This document shows positions 34,207 through 44,947 of a stretch of DNA of 64,000 nt, piece after piece; the first letter of the stretch is position 1, and each line of letters starts with the position of its first letter. This DNA comes from Cycas panzhihuaensis. Its lineage: Eukaryota; Cycadophyta. The stretch spans positions 184,519,741 through 184,583,740 of the forward strand of contig CM041465.1 of assembly GCA_023213395.1 (NCBI GenBank), given 5' to 3'. Made by a program: the position numbers and the translations under genes. The notes beneath the pieces were generated by a model, which worked only from the letters and a program-made list of their open reading frames with translations, was not told the DNA's origin and did no database searches.

Positions 34207-35872
34207 TTACCCTTTCGGAGGGTCTCTTCCTTCTATTCTGGATCTGAGATTAGGCCCTTCAGGAAAGGCATCATTTAGAGTTTTCTGGCTTTCTTGATCC
34301 ACCTGGGTAGCCACCTCTCTTTCTCTAAGAAGTTTCAGGGGGGGCCTGCCCACCCGCTTCTCAGCACCCACATCCACTGTCTTCTTCTAGGGTTGTATCA
34401 TATGTGCTAGGGTATATTAGTCCGATGACACAGGCCCAACTGGAGTAAAGACCCCAAGACCTCCAATGCCCTTCGGGCATGCTGGGGTCTCTAATTCTTA
34501 AGCAGCCTATCCCCTTGCAACAGAAAGAGAGTCCTTCTCATTTAGGGGAGGCATGCCCACCTACTTCTTAACGCCCATGTCTGGTGCCTTCTTCAGGGTT
34601 GCTGCTGTATGTGGAGCCGACGACCTAGGCCCAATTGAAGAGAGAGTCCCAAGGCCACCAACCCCCATCGGGTGGGCTGGGGCCTCTAGTTCCTAAGTGG
34701 CCTACACCACTGCATCTACAAGAGAGTCCTCCTTATCCAAGGAAGGCTTGTCCACCTACTTCTCAACACCTACGTGGGAAGCCATCATCTAGGACTCAAC
34801 TGTATATGGAGCTGATGACCTGGGTCTGACTGAAGAGAGAGCCCCAATGCCCCCAACCCCTCCCTTTAGGGCCGAGGCCTCGGAAGCTTGGAATACTTGC
34901 TCCTCTTCCTCAAAGAGAGTGCCTTCCTTGTTTGGATCGAAGCCAAGATCCAAGGGAGGAGCACTTTGCAGTTTTGGGGGGGGGCTCAACTTGGTCCTTT
35001 GTAACTTCAGGGGCCGGGGTGTTCCCTTGGATCTTATGTGTCTGTCCTTCCATCCTTATATCAATGGTTTCTGTTGCCTCTTGGGTTTTTAGCTCATTGG
35101 AGAACCTTTGCATCCCTTCCATTGGGTTTTTTACTCCAGGGCATTTCTGTGGTAAGTGGCATAGATTTCTGCAAGATGAGCATCTGAAATGCTCCATTTC
35201 GTATACCAATGGTTGTGCCCAAGACCCGTCTGCTGTGTCTAACCATAAGTCATCCAAGAGGGGTTTGTCGATCTTAACCAGGGCACAAAACCTGGCATTT
35301 ATGAGTCTACTTCTATTCTTGGTTACCGAGTCTATAGCAAGAAGAGGGCCCATAACTTTTGCGATTCCTTTAAGGACTTCAGGGTTCTAGTGATGCAAGG
35401 GAAGACCCAACAATTGGATCCATATGGGTGCTTGCCTGATTTTAGGGACTGAAGGATCAAAATCCCTATGCCATTTTTCAAGGGTTAAGGCTTTTTTACC
35501 AAGTATCTAAGGCGCCCTTAAGAGTATGTTGGTCATGTCCTCATAGGAAAAGAATTTAAATAAGACACAACCCTTTGACATCATAATCACTTCCACACTT
35601 CCTACAATTTTCCATTTGATCCTAACCCAGCTTCTAATGGTTTCCAGCCCTAGTCTAGGTCTAGAGAATCTACCACCAAGACAGTTCTCCCAATATTTCT
35701 CAGTTTTATCCACCAGATCCTGAGGGATTTTTAATCTGACTTTATTGTCTTGAATTACGGGGGTTAGGTCATGTGTTTCTTCTTCATTTGTTCTCAACAC
35801 ATCGCAGTAAGATCTCCCTTGCAAAGGATTAGGGTTCTAGTTCTGGTTTTGGAGTAGCTGGTCCTTATCCAT
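34207..35872 (-). pseudogene. LINE ORF1: DUF4283-like RNA-binding protein with repeat-built C-terminus
   Basis: ORF1 is thought to bind the LINE RNA. The start at 35872 gives MDKDQLLQNQN, then a TAG (likely former CAG), then the DUF4283-like domain (KVRLKIPQDLV...RFSRPRLGLETI...GCVLFKFFSYEDM, 35740-35520). A second block, LLAIDSVTKNRSRLINARFC, leads into a CCHC-type knuckle, CSSCRNLCHLPQKC, at about 35185-35145. The last part (34880-34340) consists of three tandem repeats of about 200 bp with motifs such as GVGGLGTLSSIGPRSSAP. It ends in a TAA at 34207-34209, 32 bases before the ORF2 start. Confidence 0.85.
34340..34880 (-). repeat. Three tandem repeats of about 195-207 bp inside LINE ORF1
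   Basis: Plus-strand anchors CCACCCGCTTCTCAGC (34350), CCACCTACTTCTTAACG (34557) and CCACCTACTTCTCAACA (34752) mark the period. In the protein the units read GGVGGIGALSSVRPRSSAPY, GVGGLGTLSSIGPRSSAPH and GIGGLGVFTPVGPVSSD. The copies keep the same reading frame. Confidence 0.75.
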
Positions 35873-36471
35873 TCTTTAAAAAAACTAAAAAATAAATATG
35901 TAAACTCCATGCAAAGTTAATAGGGTCTTACCATATCCCTGGATTTAGCACAAAAACCTCAGCCTCAACCCTTCTTACTGGTTTGAATGATAAGTCCTCA
36001 ATCCAGATTCGATGTGCCAATGTTTCAATCTCCCTTCTTATGACTTTGACGGTGAAGTCATCAACTTCAAACTTTACATCTAGCAGGTCCTTCCTCAGTT
36101 TTCCTCTCTTCTGAATTTAGAATAAAATAGTGCATGTCTTGTAGTACTGGTCACACCACTGTGAAAACTGTGTTTTGATCACCTCACCAACAACTAACTT
36201 GCTCCAGCCTGTGAAGCTCAACCTACCAACTGTGGCTTATACCTTGCTCTTAACTCTGCACCTTGCTCATCCGTTCCTCTATATCTCTAACTTGGCATGA
36301 GTGTAGGGCTGTCCCGCACAAACAACAACTAGTCAGATTTGGGTGTCCTTATGTCTTCGCAGAAAGGGATGCCATGGCATCTTGTTACCTTGCATGCTGC
36401 CTAGTGCCGCCACCCGAAGAAACTTTGGCTCTAACCTTAAACGCAGAGTAGCTCTCATCTTGCCGTCTCCC
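35873..36471 (-). other. 5' untranslated leader of the LINE
   Basis: Sequence between the ORF1 start and the right target duplication. Moderate G+C, no frame recognised. L1 elements carry an internal promoter in this part; I see no specific site. Confidence 0.6.
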
Positions 36472-36489
36472 CATTGCTGATGTAAGTTT
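36472..36489. repeat. Target-site duplication of the LINE, right copy
   Basis: Identical to 29822-29839 over 18 bases (CATTGCTGATGTAAGTTT). Confidence 0.9.
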
Positions 36490-38759
36490 AGGGGATATTT
36501 TTTTTTTTAATATTTTGATGTATTTTGGGGGTTTCTTTTACTATTATTTTTGAGTTATTTAAGGGGTTATTTTGAAGCTACATAAAGCCAAATAAAGGTG
36601 GATTTTTTGATGAGTTGAAAAATGCTTTTCTATGACTCATTCTCTATACATTTGGGATGATACAAATATTACATATAGGTTCTTTATTAAGGTAATAAAA
36701 ACATGTAGCTTAAAATCTATTCTTAGAGTAAAGTAGACCAAATTAGTTACTCATGTATGCTTGATCATCTTGCAAAGGCAAAACGTTTGCTATCAAAAAT
36801 TGAGAAGAAAATTAAAGTTTTAATGGTTTTTTGAAGCCTAGTTTTTTTACCAATATATGTTTATTTGAAGAAGTTTATAAACCCTAAAATGGGCATGCTA
36901 AAAATAAGGGGAAGGTGGATGAATTATTTTTGTTTGGATTGATATTTTTGTTTTCCTTATAATATATTGCATCATACATTTACTTTTTGTAAAAAAAAAA
37001 GGATCTAGTAGAGAAGTTTATCTATCCGCTCTACTTGATTGAATGATGCTTGAAATATTAAGGAAAAAAAAGAAGGAAATTTATGGCAATTGCTTCTTAA
37101 GAAAAATGATGGGTGGGGAATATTTATTAATATGAAATATTCTCTTGGTTTTCCAATGGTCTTGTTACGAATTTAAGAATTCGTTATATATAAGTATGGA
37201 CAAATTTCTTAGATTTAAAAGACTAGTATGGCTTATATGTAAAGTTGTCTTTAGAATTGAGGAAAGAAGTATCCAAGCTTGAAATGTAGAGACTCATAAA
37301 AGACTAATATGAATAAGTTTAATGAAATCTATTAATTGCTCATGGAGGAGATTCATCAAAGAAAGTCTTCAAAATTCCTTGGCCTTAATCCTTGAAGTAG
37401 ATTCCTATGGGATTATTACATTTTAAAGAGTAAAATATGAGAGTGAAAGGAAATTCTAGAATATGTCATTCTATTAAAACTTTATAAGCTCATTCAAAAG
37501 GTGCAAACACTAATACAAATTTTGAAAGAGATGAAGAAAACTATTAAAGAGTGTAGATGGGACCAAGAACTAGAAATAACATCCATGGAGGAGATTATAG
37601 ATCATACCCCATAAAGATTATTGGTAGATAAAAAGTATGAAATGCTTTGAGAGCCATAGCCAAAGAGAATAGAGGAGGAATCTGGTAGGTATATAAGATA
37701 TGCATTGAATGAGAGAAGTTGAGTATGAATCCTAATTAGTAATAGAATGTGAAAATAAAATTTTGATTGACACACAAACAACCTATAAAAACATGCTATC
37801 GTTGACCTAAAAAACATGTAGAAATAAAAAGACAATGATGTAAAATCCTAATTTTTTTGGTGATTTTAATTTTTGGTAGTCGTAATTTTTTTTTTGGAAG
37901 TATTTAAGTTGTTTTTAATAAGTTCAAAATTTAATTAAACTAAAATAGATAAAAATTTGAAATCTACTAGCCCCTTATGATTTAGCCCCATAGTCATATG
38001 GAGCACTCGCATGACTTAATAACCCAATAGAAAAGAGGCTTAACATTATTCTTTTATCCCCCTTAATTTTATAAGAAGATAACATTTTTTTAATCATAAC
38101 TTGAACAAATAATGATGGATTTTAGAATTAAAAGAGGTGCTAGAATCCTAGTTCATTCCCCTTCAAAATGGTAGGTCACTTAAAAGTAATTTAGAGCTAA
38201 TTTATTGCAGAAACTTAATCTCAAAATCAATAAAAGTTTTAAAATAATTCTCTTTTATGAGTTTATCACTTTTGTGCACATATATTCTTTCTATTATTCT
38301 AAAGCATTTAATGATTATTTTATTGATGTAATAAATCCTAAAATTAGGAGAACATATAAAAACTTATGTTATAGGCTCTTTATAAGCTCTCGAGAACTCC
38401 AATTATTATTACAATTATCAAAAATTATCATGAGAGAGAGTTAATATTTATTAAGTCATATCTTTTCATGTCATGTTTAAGTCAGATTATGACATTGTTA
38501 TTATAATTGTTAGACTATGTGTACCTATAGAGGCACTTGTGAGGCCATAGAGCCCTTATATAAGGCCAATAAGGGATTTTTATTATGTAATTATAGTTTT
38601 AGATGCTGATGATGATGTATTTTTAGCTATTAATATCAAAGAAGCTACTCATAGTCCTATTTGGCAAGAGGTGGGACACTTTTCTATAGATACTCTTGTA
38701 TTCCTTTCCAACATACTTGTTTGGCCATATAGGATGATATATTCCTAGAGTGATGCTAA
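36490..38759 (+). other. LTR-4 internal region without recognisable genes
   Basis: Very AT-rich, and no gag, protease, integrase or reverse transcriptase motif is readable in any frame. Continuous with 29661-29821 before the LINE inserted. It may be a decayed coding region or the internal domain of a non-coding LTR element. Confidence 0.4.
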
Positions 38760-39215
38760 TGTATATTTAGGAACATAAAATCACATAGGTATGTTCCCAT
38801 TCGTAGAATCTTTAACCATACAGAACAAGTAAATAAGAATACACACAGAAAACATATGCATAGTATACATGTTTTACGTGGGAAAACCCTTTCGAGAAAA
38901 AGCCCACCACAAAAGATTCTTCTAGATCACATTTATTATTCCACAATGATTTAATATATAGATACACAAGGCCTCAAGTCTTTTATACTCTTCTAAGAGG
39001 TATCACCTAATTAGGGTTGTGACCCTCCGAATAAGTTACACCTTTTCACTTACTTAGCTTTGTTAAACCGTATTAACATTAATATAGTGGCTTAATAATT
39101 AATTACCACATTAATATTCCTCTTTAATATGAATGTGGGGAGCTTTCTAATTGCAATAACTATCTTATCACGAAGGCTAGGACTATCTTGAAGCTTCTTT
39201 ATCCTTGTTGATACA
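38760..39215 (-). repeat. 3' LTR of Copia-B
   Basis: It shares long blocks with 47992-48352, for example AACAAGTAAATAAGAATACA and TTTATTATTCCACAATGATT. It ends TTGATACA next to the polypurine tract. It is about 100 bases longer than the right copy, which lacks the outer end. Confidence 0.85.
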
Positions 39216-42200
39216 TCCCCCCTTAAGGATAACATTAGTAAGTCCTAATCCGATATGCATAATTGTGAATTGATCTTCAACGAGTGGCTTGGAGAACATG
39301 TCTGCAAGCTAGAATTTACTCAGAAAAAAGTCAACCTATAGCTTCCCTAGCTTGATCTATTCATGAATATAATGGTTTTGAATCTCAATATGCTTCGTAC
39401 GTACATGAAACTCTAGATTCTTTGACAAGTGAATGGTACTCTGATTATCAATAAAGATAACTAGATGTCCATTAGAAACTCTAAGAAACTCCAAGAGACC
39501 TTGTAACCATACTACTTCCTTCGCATTAGCATTGAGTCCTTGATATTCTACCTCTATAGGAGATAGCACCACTATCTATTGCTTCTTCGACTACCACAAA
39601 ATAAATCCATTACTAATACTAAACAATTATCTAACAGTGGACTTCCGATAATCAAAGTCTTCTCTCTAATCAATATCTGTATAGCCATACAACCTTATCT
39701 CTTCATCTTAATGGTATTCAAGACTAAGATTGATTATCCCTTTCAAATATTTTATAATTTGCTTTGCTGTAACAAAATGAGGCTCCTGAGGATTCTGCAT
39801 ATAGTTGGAAACTAATCTAGTAGTATATGTAATATCTGGTCTGGTATGAGTCAAGTAGATCAGAATCCCTACCAACTGGTGATACTTTATCCTATTTACA
39901 GAAAGCTTGGCCACATCCTTTTATAACCTTACACCCTTTACATATAGTGTTGTAATAGGTTTATAATTCTACATCCCAAACTTATCTAGTAGGTTCTTCA
40001 TATATTATGACTGTAACAATATGATCTGATCATCCATCTACCTGATCTGAATGCCCAAGAAATAATGAAGTCTCTTGATGCCTATCATGTAAAATGAAAC
40101 TCCCAAATTAGACTTGAATTCAACTACAACCTTACCACAGTTACCGTTGATAATGAAATCATTCATATACACCATACAAGCAACTATTAAAGTCCCTCTT
40201 CTTTTCACATACAAGTTCAAGTTGAGTTCTAAAATCTCGAAACCTTCATCTTTCAACTTAGTATCCATCTTTTTATACCAAGCATGAGGTACTCATTTCA
40301 GGCCATATATTGACTTCTTTAACTAGCAAATAAGATGCTTCTGGCCATCCTTAATAAATCCTAGATGTTGCAACATGTAAATCTCCATTAAGGAATGCAG
40401 ACTTGATGTCTATCTGGTGTAACTCCTAACCATATGCAATTACTAAGGAAATGAGCAAGTAGACCGTTATCATTTTAGAGACTGGTGTAAATGTCTCCTT
40501 ATGGTTAATTCCTTGTTTTTGCTTGAATCTTTGAGTAACAAGTCTAGCCTTATACTTATCCACATCTCCATCAAAGTAGAAATTTGTCTTATAGACCCAC
40601 TTGCATCTAACAAGATTCTTTGTTGGAGGAAGTAGAACCAAATCCTACGTATCATTCTTCATTAGTGAATCATGCTCCTCCTCCATTGTAGCTCTCTAAT
40701 ATGGATCTCCTTTTTCCTTATCGAACAAATCAAGATCACTAAAGTTATTAGTGTCTACCAGTAGAGTTTGACTAACATGTAGGCTTCTTGTTCTTTTATC
40801 ATCAGTCAGGGTTTGCATCACCATATCGAAACCTTCGACAGTCATCCTTACCCATAAAGGTATAGAAGGACCATTACTGGAGGTACTTCTTCTCATAATA
40901 ACTCCTCACTATTATATGACCCAATTGGTCCTACAACTTCAAATGCTCCAGTGATTGGCTCATTGTCCTCTTTGCTTGATGAATATGGGAATGGGAGAAG
41001 CGGGGGGTAAAAGGGATCCTCTGATAATATTTTAATATGATACGTCGATAATTCATCAAAATTTACATCCTAACTAACCATAATATTCTTCTCCTATGGA
41101 TCCCATAGTCTATAGGCTTTATTCTCATTATAATACCCCATGAATATGCACTTTAGACTCTTCCAATCTAGTATCTTGTGAGTATCATCTAGGATGTGGG
41201 CATATGCTATACACCCAAAAGTTCTTAAATGGCTAATGACAGACTTATGATTGGTCCATTTCTCTTTAGGGGTCATGCTTTAAATCGCTTGAGTGGATAC
41301 CTAGCTTAGAATATACATAGTAGTTGCCATAGTCTCTGCCTAAAACATTGGTTGCAGGTTTTTGGCATGTACCATACACCTCACCATCTCTATTATGGTA
41401 TAGTTCTTTCGTTCAACAACTCCATTCTATTGTAGGGTATATAGGATTATAAATTCTTGATTTATACCATGATCATGTCAGAACTGATTAAATGCATGGT
41501 TGTCATACTCCTTGCCATTATCACTTCTTAAACATTTAATCTTCTTGTTACTTTCATTTTCTATTATCGCTTTCCAGTCATGGAAGTGATCAAACATATC
41601 TGACTTATTTTTGAGAAAGTAAACCTAGCCCTTCCTAGTATAATTATCTACAAATAAAAGGGTGTACTAAGCTCTTGATTCAGAGGGGTTAGGAAGAGGA
41701 TGCATTATGTCTAAATGTACAAGCTCTGACTTCTCCTTGGCTCTCCAGGCATTCTCCTGAGCAAAAGGGTAGCGATGATTCTTGCCATACATACACCCTT
41801 CACACACACCATCTGAGGAGGAAACTAATGGCAATCCTTCTACCATCTTCAACCTCTTCAATAATGTAATACTCTTATAGTGTCATTAGCACTGATAATA
41901 AAGGCATAAGAAGTTATAACTTCAATAATGTGATAGTACTCTTACATTATTAAAGAGGTTGAAGATGGTGGAAGGATTGCCATTAGTTTACTCGTGTCAT
42001 TAGCACTGATAATAAAGGCATAAGACTTCTTCTGAGATTAAAATTTCTCAAACACCTAGAAGTTATCCTTGATTTTTCCAGTAGAAATGACTGAGAAGTT
42101 CTATTTGAAATCCTTAATCAAGCATTTATCATTGTAGAGCTCCACCTTCAAACTTATTTTGCAGATTTCTTAGGTTGAAATAAGGTTCAAATACATCTTG

Positions 42201-43265
42201 GATATATAATATACCCCAATAAACTTGCTTCCTATAATGGATACTTCACCAATACCTTCCACTAGTAAAATGCAAGCATCTCCAAGAATAATCTCTACAT
42301 CACTCTAATTTTCATTCATCATATCAATCTGGTAGGAGATATGTTTCTGCGCTCTAAATCCAAGCACCTAATAATCTCTTAAATATGACTTGGCTGATAA
42401 GATTTGTACTCTAATGCAATGAGTAGAAAATCTCTTTCCTTTATGATCCTAGTTAACTTTGTATTTGTTCTTCTCTCGGTGACCATCCTTATTATCTTTG
42501 TTAATAGTTCTTCTCTCAGTGACCATCTTTCTTATAGTAATTATGTTTTTCGTTGAACTTCTTCTTGTCTAGTAAACTTTCTCTTGACCTTTGTGCGATC
42601 TTCTCCTCCTTGGCAGCCTCCTTCCTTTGAGTCTTCATGGCTAGGGCTTGATTTGAATCAAAACCACTAAGCATTCCATGATGTTTAAGCTTGGCATCCT
42701 CTACTAGAATTAGGTTTTTAAGCTCATCAAACATTTCTACCTCTATCACCTTGTCTCTATAATAAATAGTTTGGAAAGTGGCAAACACAACTGGTAGCTT
42801 CGATATAATTATTATGAATAACAAGGTATCATCAATCGAGTTCCACTTTAGTTCCTCTAGCTTTTTCTGCAAGTCTGTGATCTTATTAAGGTAGGAGTTG
42901 ATGTTATTCTCATCTTCCACACATGAATTGAGTAACTCTAACATCAAGGCCACATGTCCATTCATCTCCTTCTTCTCAAACACATCATATAGTTTTGTCC
43001 ATATTTCATCTAGCTCATCTAGATTGTGAACCAAAGCTCTCTAGTCTAGTGGCAGTGACAATTTCAATAGTCATATGGCCATAAATTTCTTCTCTTCAAG
43101 ACGAATACGCTCTTTATAGTCTAATGGAATTATGTCCACCTTAGCCTTAGTGATACCTAATAGTTGATTCACCATCAGAATGAGCTCCATATTAGCCTTC
43201 CACTCGTTGAAATTGTTACCATTGAAGATTGCCTTGGGCATAAGGTGCTCCATCTTAAGAAACAT
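39216..43265 (-). pseudogene. Copia-B gag-pol polyprotein remnant
   Basis: Reading leftward: Gag start MFLKMEHLMPKAIFNGNNF (43265), Gag core SYLNKITDLQKKLEELKW (about 42890) and a broken zinc knuckle YYKKDGH (about 42530). A protease remnant follows near 42250-42050, then pre-integrase VCEGCMYGKNHRYPFAQENA (about 41808). Integrase end KWTNHKSVISHLRTFGCIAY is at about 41265. Reverse transcriptase has RCKWVYKTNF (about 40605) and YMND (about 40160) in place of YVDD. RNase H has VEYQGLNANAKEVVWLQGLL (about 39550) and FHVRTKHIEIQNHYIHE. Pol ends at LADMFSKPL, about 39290. A fold-back duplication at 41822-42025 breaks the frame near the protease/integrase junction. Confidence 0.85.
41822..42025. 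repeat. Local fold-back duplication inside Copia-B
   Basis: 41822-41869 is repeated in inverted orientation at 41942-41989 (48 bases, one or two mismatches). A direct repeat (GTGTCATTAGCACTGATAAT and the next 12 bases) occurs at 41880-41911 and 41994-42025. The two kinds of repeat alternate, so one event with strand switching explains them better than two simple duplications. Confidence 0.85.
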
Positions 43266-44473
43266 GCTTTAATATGTGTCAAACCACACTAAAGTGAATG
43301 TCTTTAGGATAAAAATGTAGCCTTGTGTCCTCCTCTAGCTTAAGGGCACACGTTGGAGGGTACAAAACACCAAATATACCTTTGTTAGGTGAGTCACCAA
43401 TTATTTTCCCTCACAAAAGACTAATAACCACCCTTAAATACCCTTAAAAAATGTCAAAAAATGACCCTTATGGCACTTAAAATGGTGCTCCAAGAATAAA
43501 GAATGGCTTCACATGGTAGAAAACATGGTCTCTAAGTCAAAGAATACTAAAAAACTCCTTGATCCATGTTTAAAATAAGTCAAGGATGCTTCAAATATCT
43601 TCAAAAATACTTCACACTTTGGAAAAATGTGATATCAATGGCAAAAGGTCTTTTCATAATTCCACATTATAAAAGGAATATACCAAAAGGTATATTCTAA
43701 AAAAATACAACTTTCTAGAATCTCCTGCACCTCTTCACTTAATACACATGTTAAAATACCTTAATAAATATGTGTTTAAATATAACAAAGGTTCCAAGTG
43801 TTAAATTTAATCAAATATAAACCTTTGAAATCTCTCGTAAAATGAGATAGGGTGTGGCAGTTGCGTGATGATGTGCAACAACCCTGCAACCTACATAGGT
43901 TATACTAAGCCCATGTTCTATAATAAAGACTACATGGCTGATACTAACCACCCAACACAGTCCATAATTGCATATAAGAGCCGTGTGGACCACCCCCAAC
44001 TAGAGTTCACTTCATATAGCTAAAAATTGAGTGATCTTATATTCTCAAAGTTGCCCACTATTCAGAATTGACAAAGCTACATCACTACACACTATTATAG
44101 CCATAAAAACTGTTTAATATATTCACAAAGAGTAGAAAACTACCAACACAAGCTCTAATATTCACTCTTAAAATGAAATATACATGGTTTTATTTGTAAA
44201 TAATGTTATTTTATATCAATTTCAATGGTACTTTGTCAAGAACAAAACATACTTACTTGTATGATATTGTAGTTACTTCACCACTATTGAATCACCATTA
44301 GAACATGAATATGACAAATTATTTGAGAGTTGGTTCTAAGTTGGTTATCGATCTTGCAACACTTTCATTTTCTGTCAGAGGTTGTCATTAGTTCATCATC
44401 GGAACTTAGAAAGAAACTCTCTTCTTCTTGGAAGGGATGAACGTACATAGAGTTTGTCAATTGGTTCTTCTAA
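43266..44473 (-). other. Untranslated leader of Copia-B, left part
   Basis: Lies upstream of the Copia-B gag start. AT-rich with no recognised gene. The junction with plastid DNA is at or just before 44474; I cannot tell whether part of this stretch is also of plastid origin. Confidence 0.45.
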
Positions 44474-44548
44474 GGAAGACATAACCAAGTGGATTAAGGC
44501 AGTGGATTGTGAATCCACCATGCGCGGGTTCAATCCCTGTCATTTGCC
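44474..44548 (+). tRNA. trnH-GUG: tRNA-His (GUG), plastid type, decayed nuclear copy
   Basis: The anticodon arm GTGGATTGTGAATCCAC is intact, with anticodon GTG, and CCAAGTGG and GCGGGTTCAATCCCTGT mark the D and T arms. The acceptor arms (GGAAGAC at the start and ATTTGCC at the end) no longer pair fully, as the plastid gene would, so the product is unlikely to be processed. A known homologue is plastid trnH-GUG. Confidence 0.85.
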
Positions 44549-44947
44549 CATAAAGAAATGGATTGGATCCAATCCATCTTTGTTATTTTCAATTTCAAAT
44601 AAATGAGAAGTATTTCTATCTATTGATATAAAATCAATTAAATTCTTAATGGTTGACATAAGCTCTTCTTTATGCTAATATTAAATTTATATGCCATTCT
44701 ATTCATGATCACCCAAAGTATATACTATATATAAGATCTTTTTCAATACTTTATTTCAATAGATCCAATATGGTTTCATTTCAAATTGGTAGAGAACAAA
44801 TATATATATAGATCTATGTACCTATATAGATAAATACCTATATTCTATCAATATTATAGAAAAAAAAGGAATGGAAAAGACCCAAGTCATTGAATCTATT
44901 TAAGAATAGAGATCTATCAAAAACTATTTCATTATTGTAAAAAAGGA
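44549..44947 (+). other. Plastid spacer between trnH and ycf2 in the NUPT
   Basis: AT-rich spacer of about 400 bases containing a GGATTGGATCCAATCC palindrome at about 44562-44577. No gene seen. Confidence 0.5.

Larger units (their letters stand above)
29840..36471 (-). mobile_element. L1-type LINE, essentially full length, minus strand
   Basis: A 6.6-kb element lies between perfect 18-bp target duplications. In its own direction it has a 5' leader (36471-35873), ORF1 (35872-34207), ORF2 (34174-30001), a short 3' region and an A-rich tail, seen on the plus strand as TTTT then GATAAGG. Reading the end as ...CCTTATC followed by A residues matches the 3' ends I recall for many plant L1 elements. 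It carries TAG stops in both ORFs but is clearly less decayed and richer in G+C than the LTR-4 sequence around it, so it is younger. It lies in the internal region of LTR-4. Confidence 0.9.

Noticed and set aside
41822-42025. Inverted repeat as a MITE or other DNA transposon
   Set aside because: The arms are copia coding sequence and there is no target duplication; the interleaved direct repeats point to template switching.
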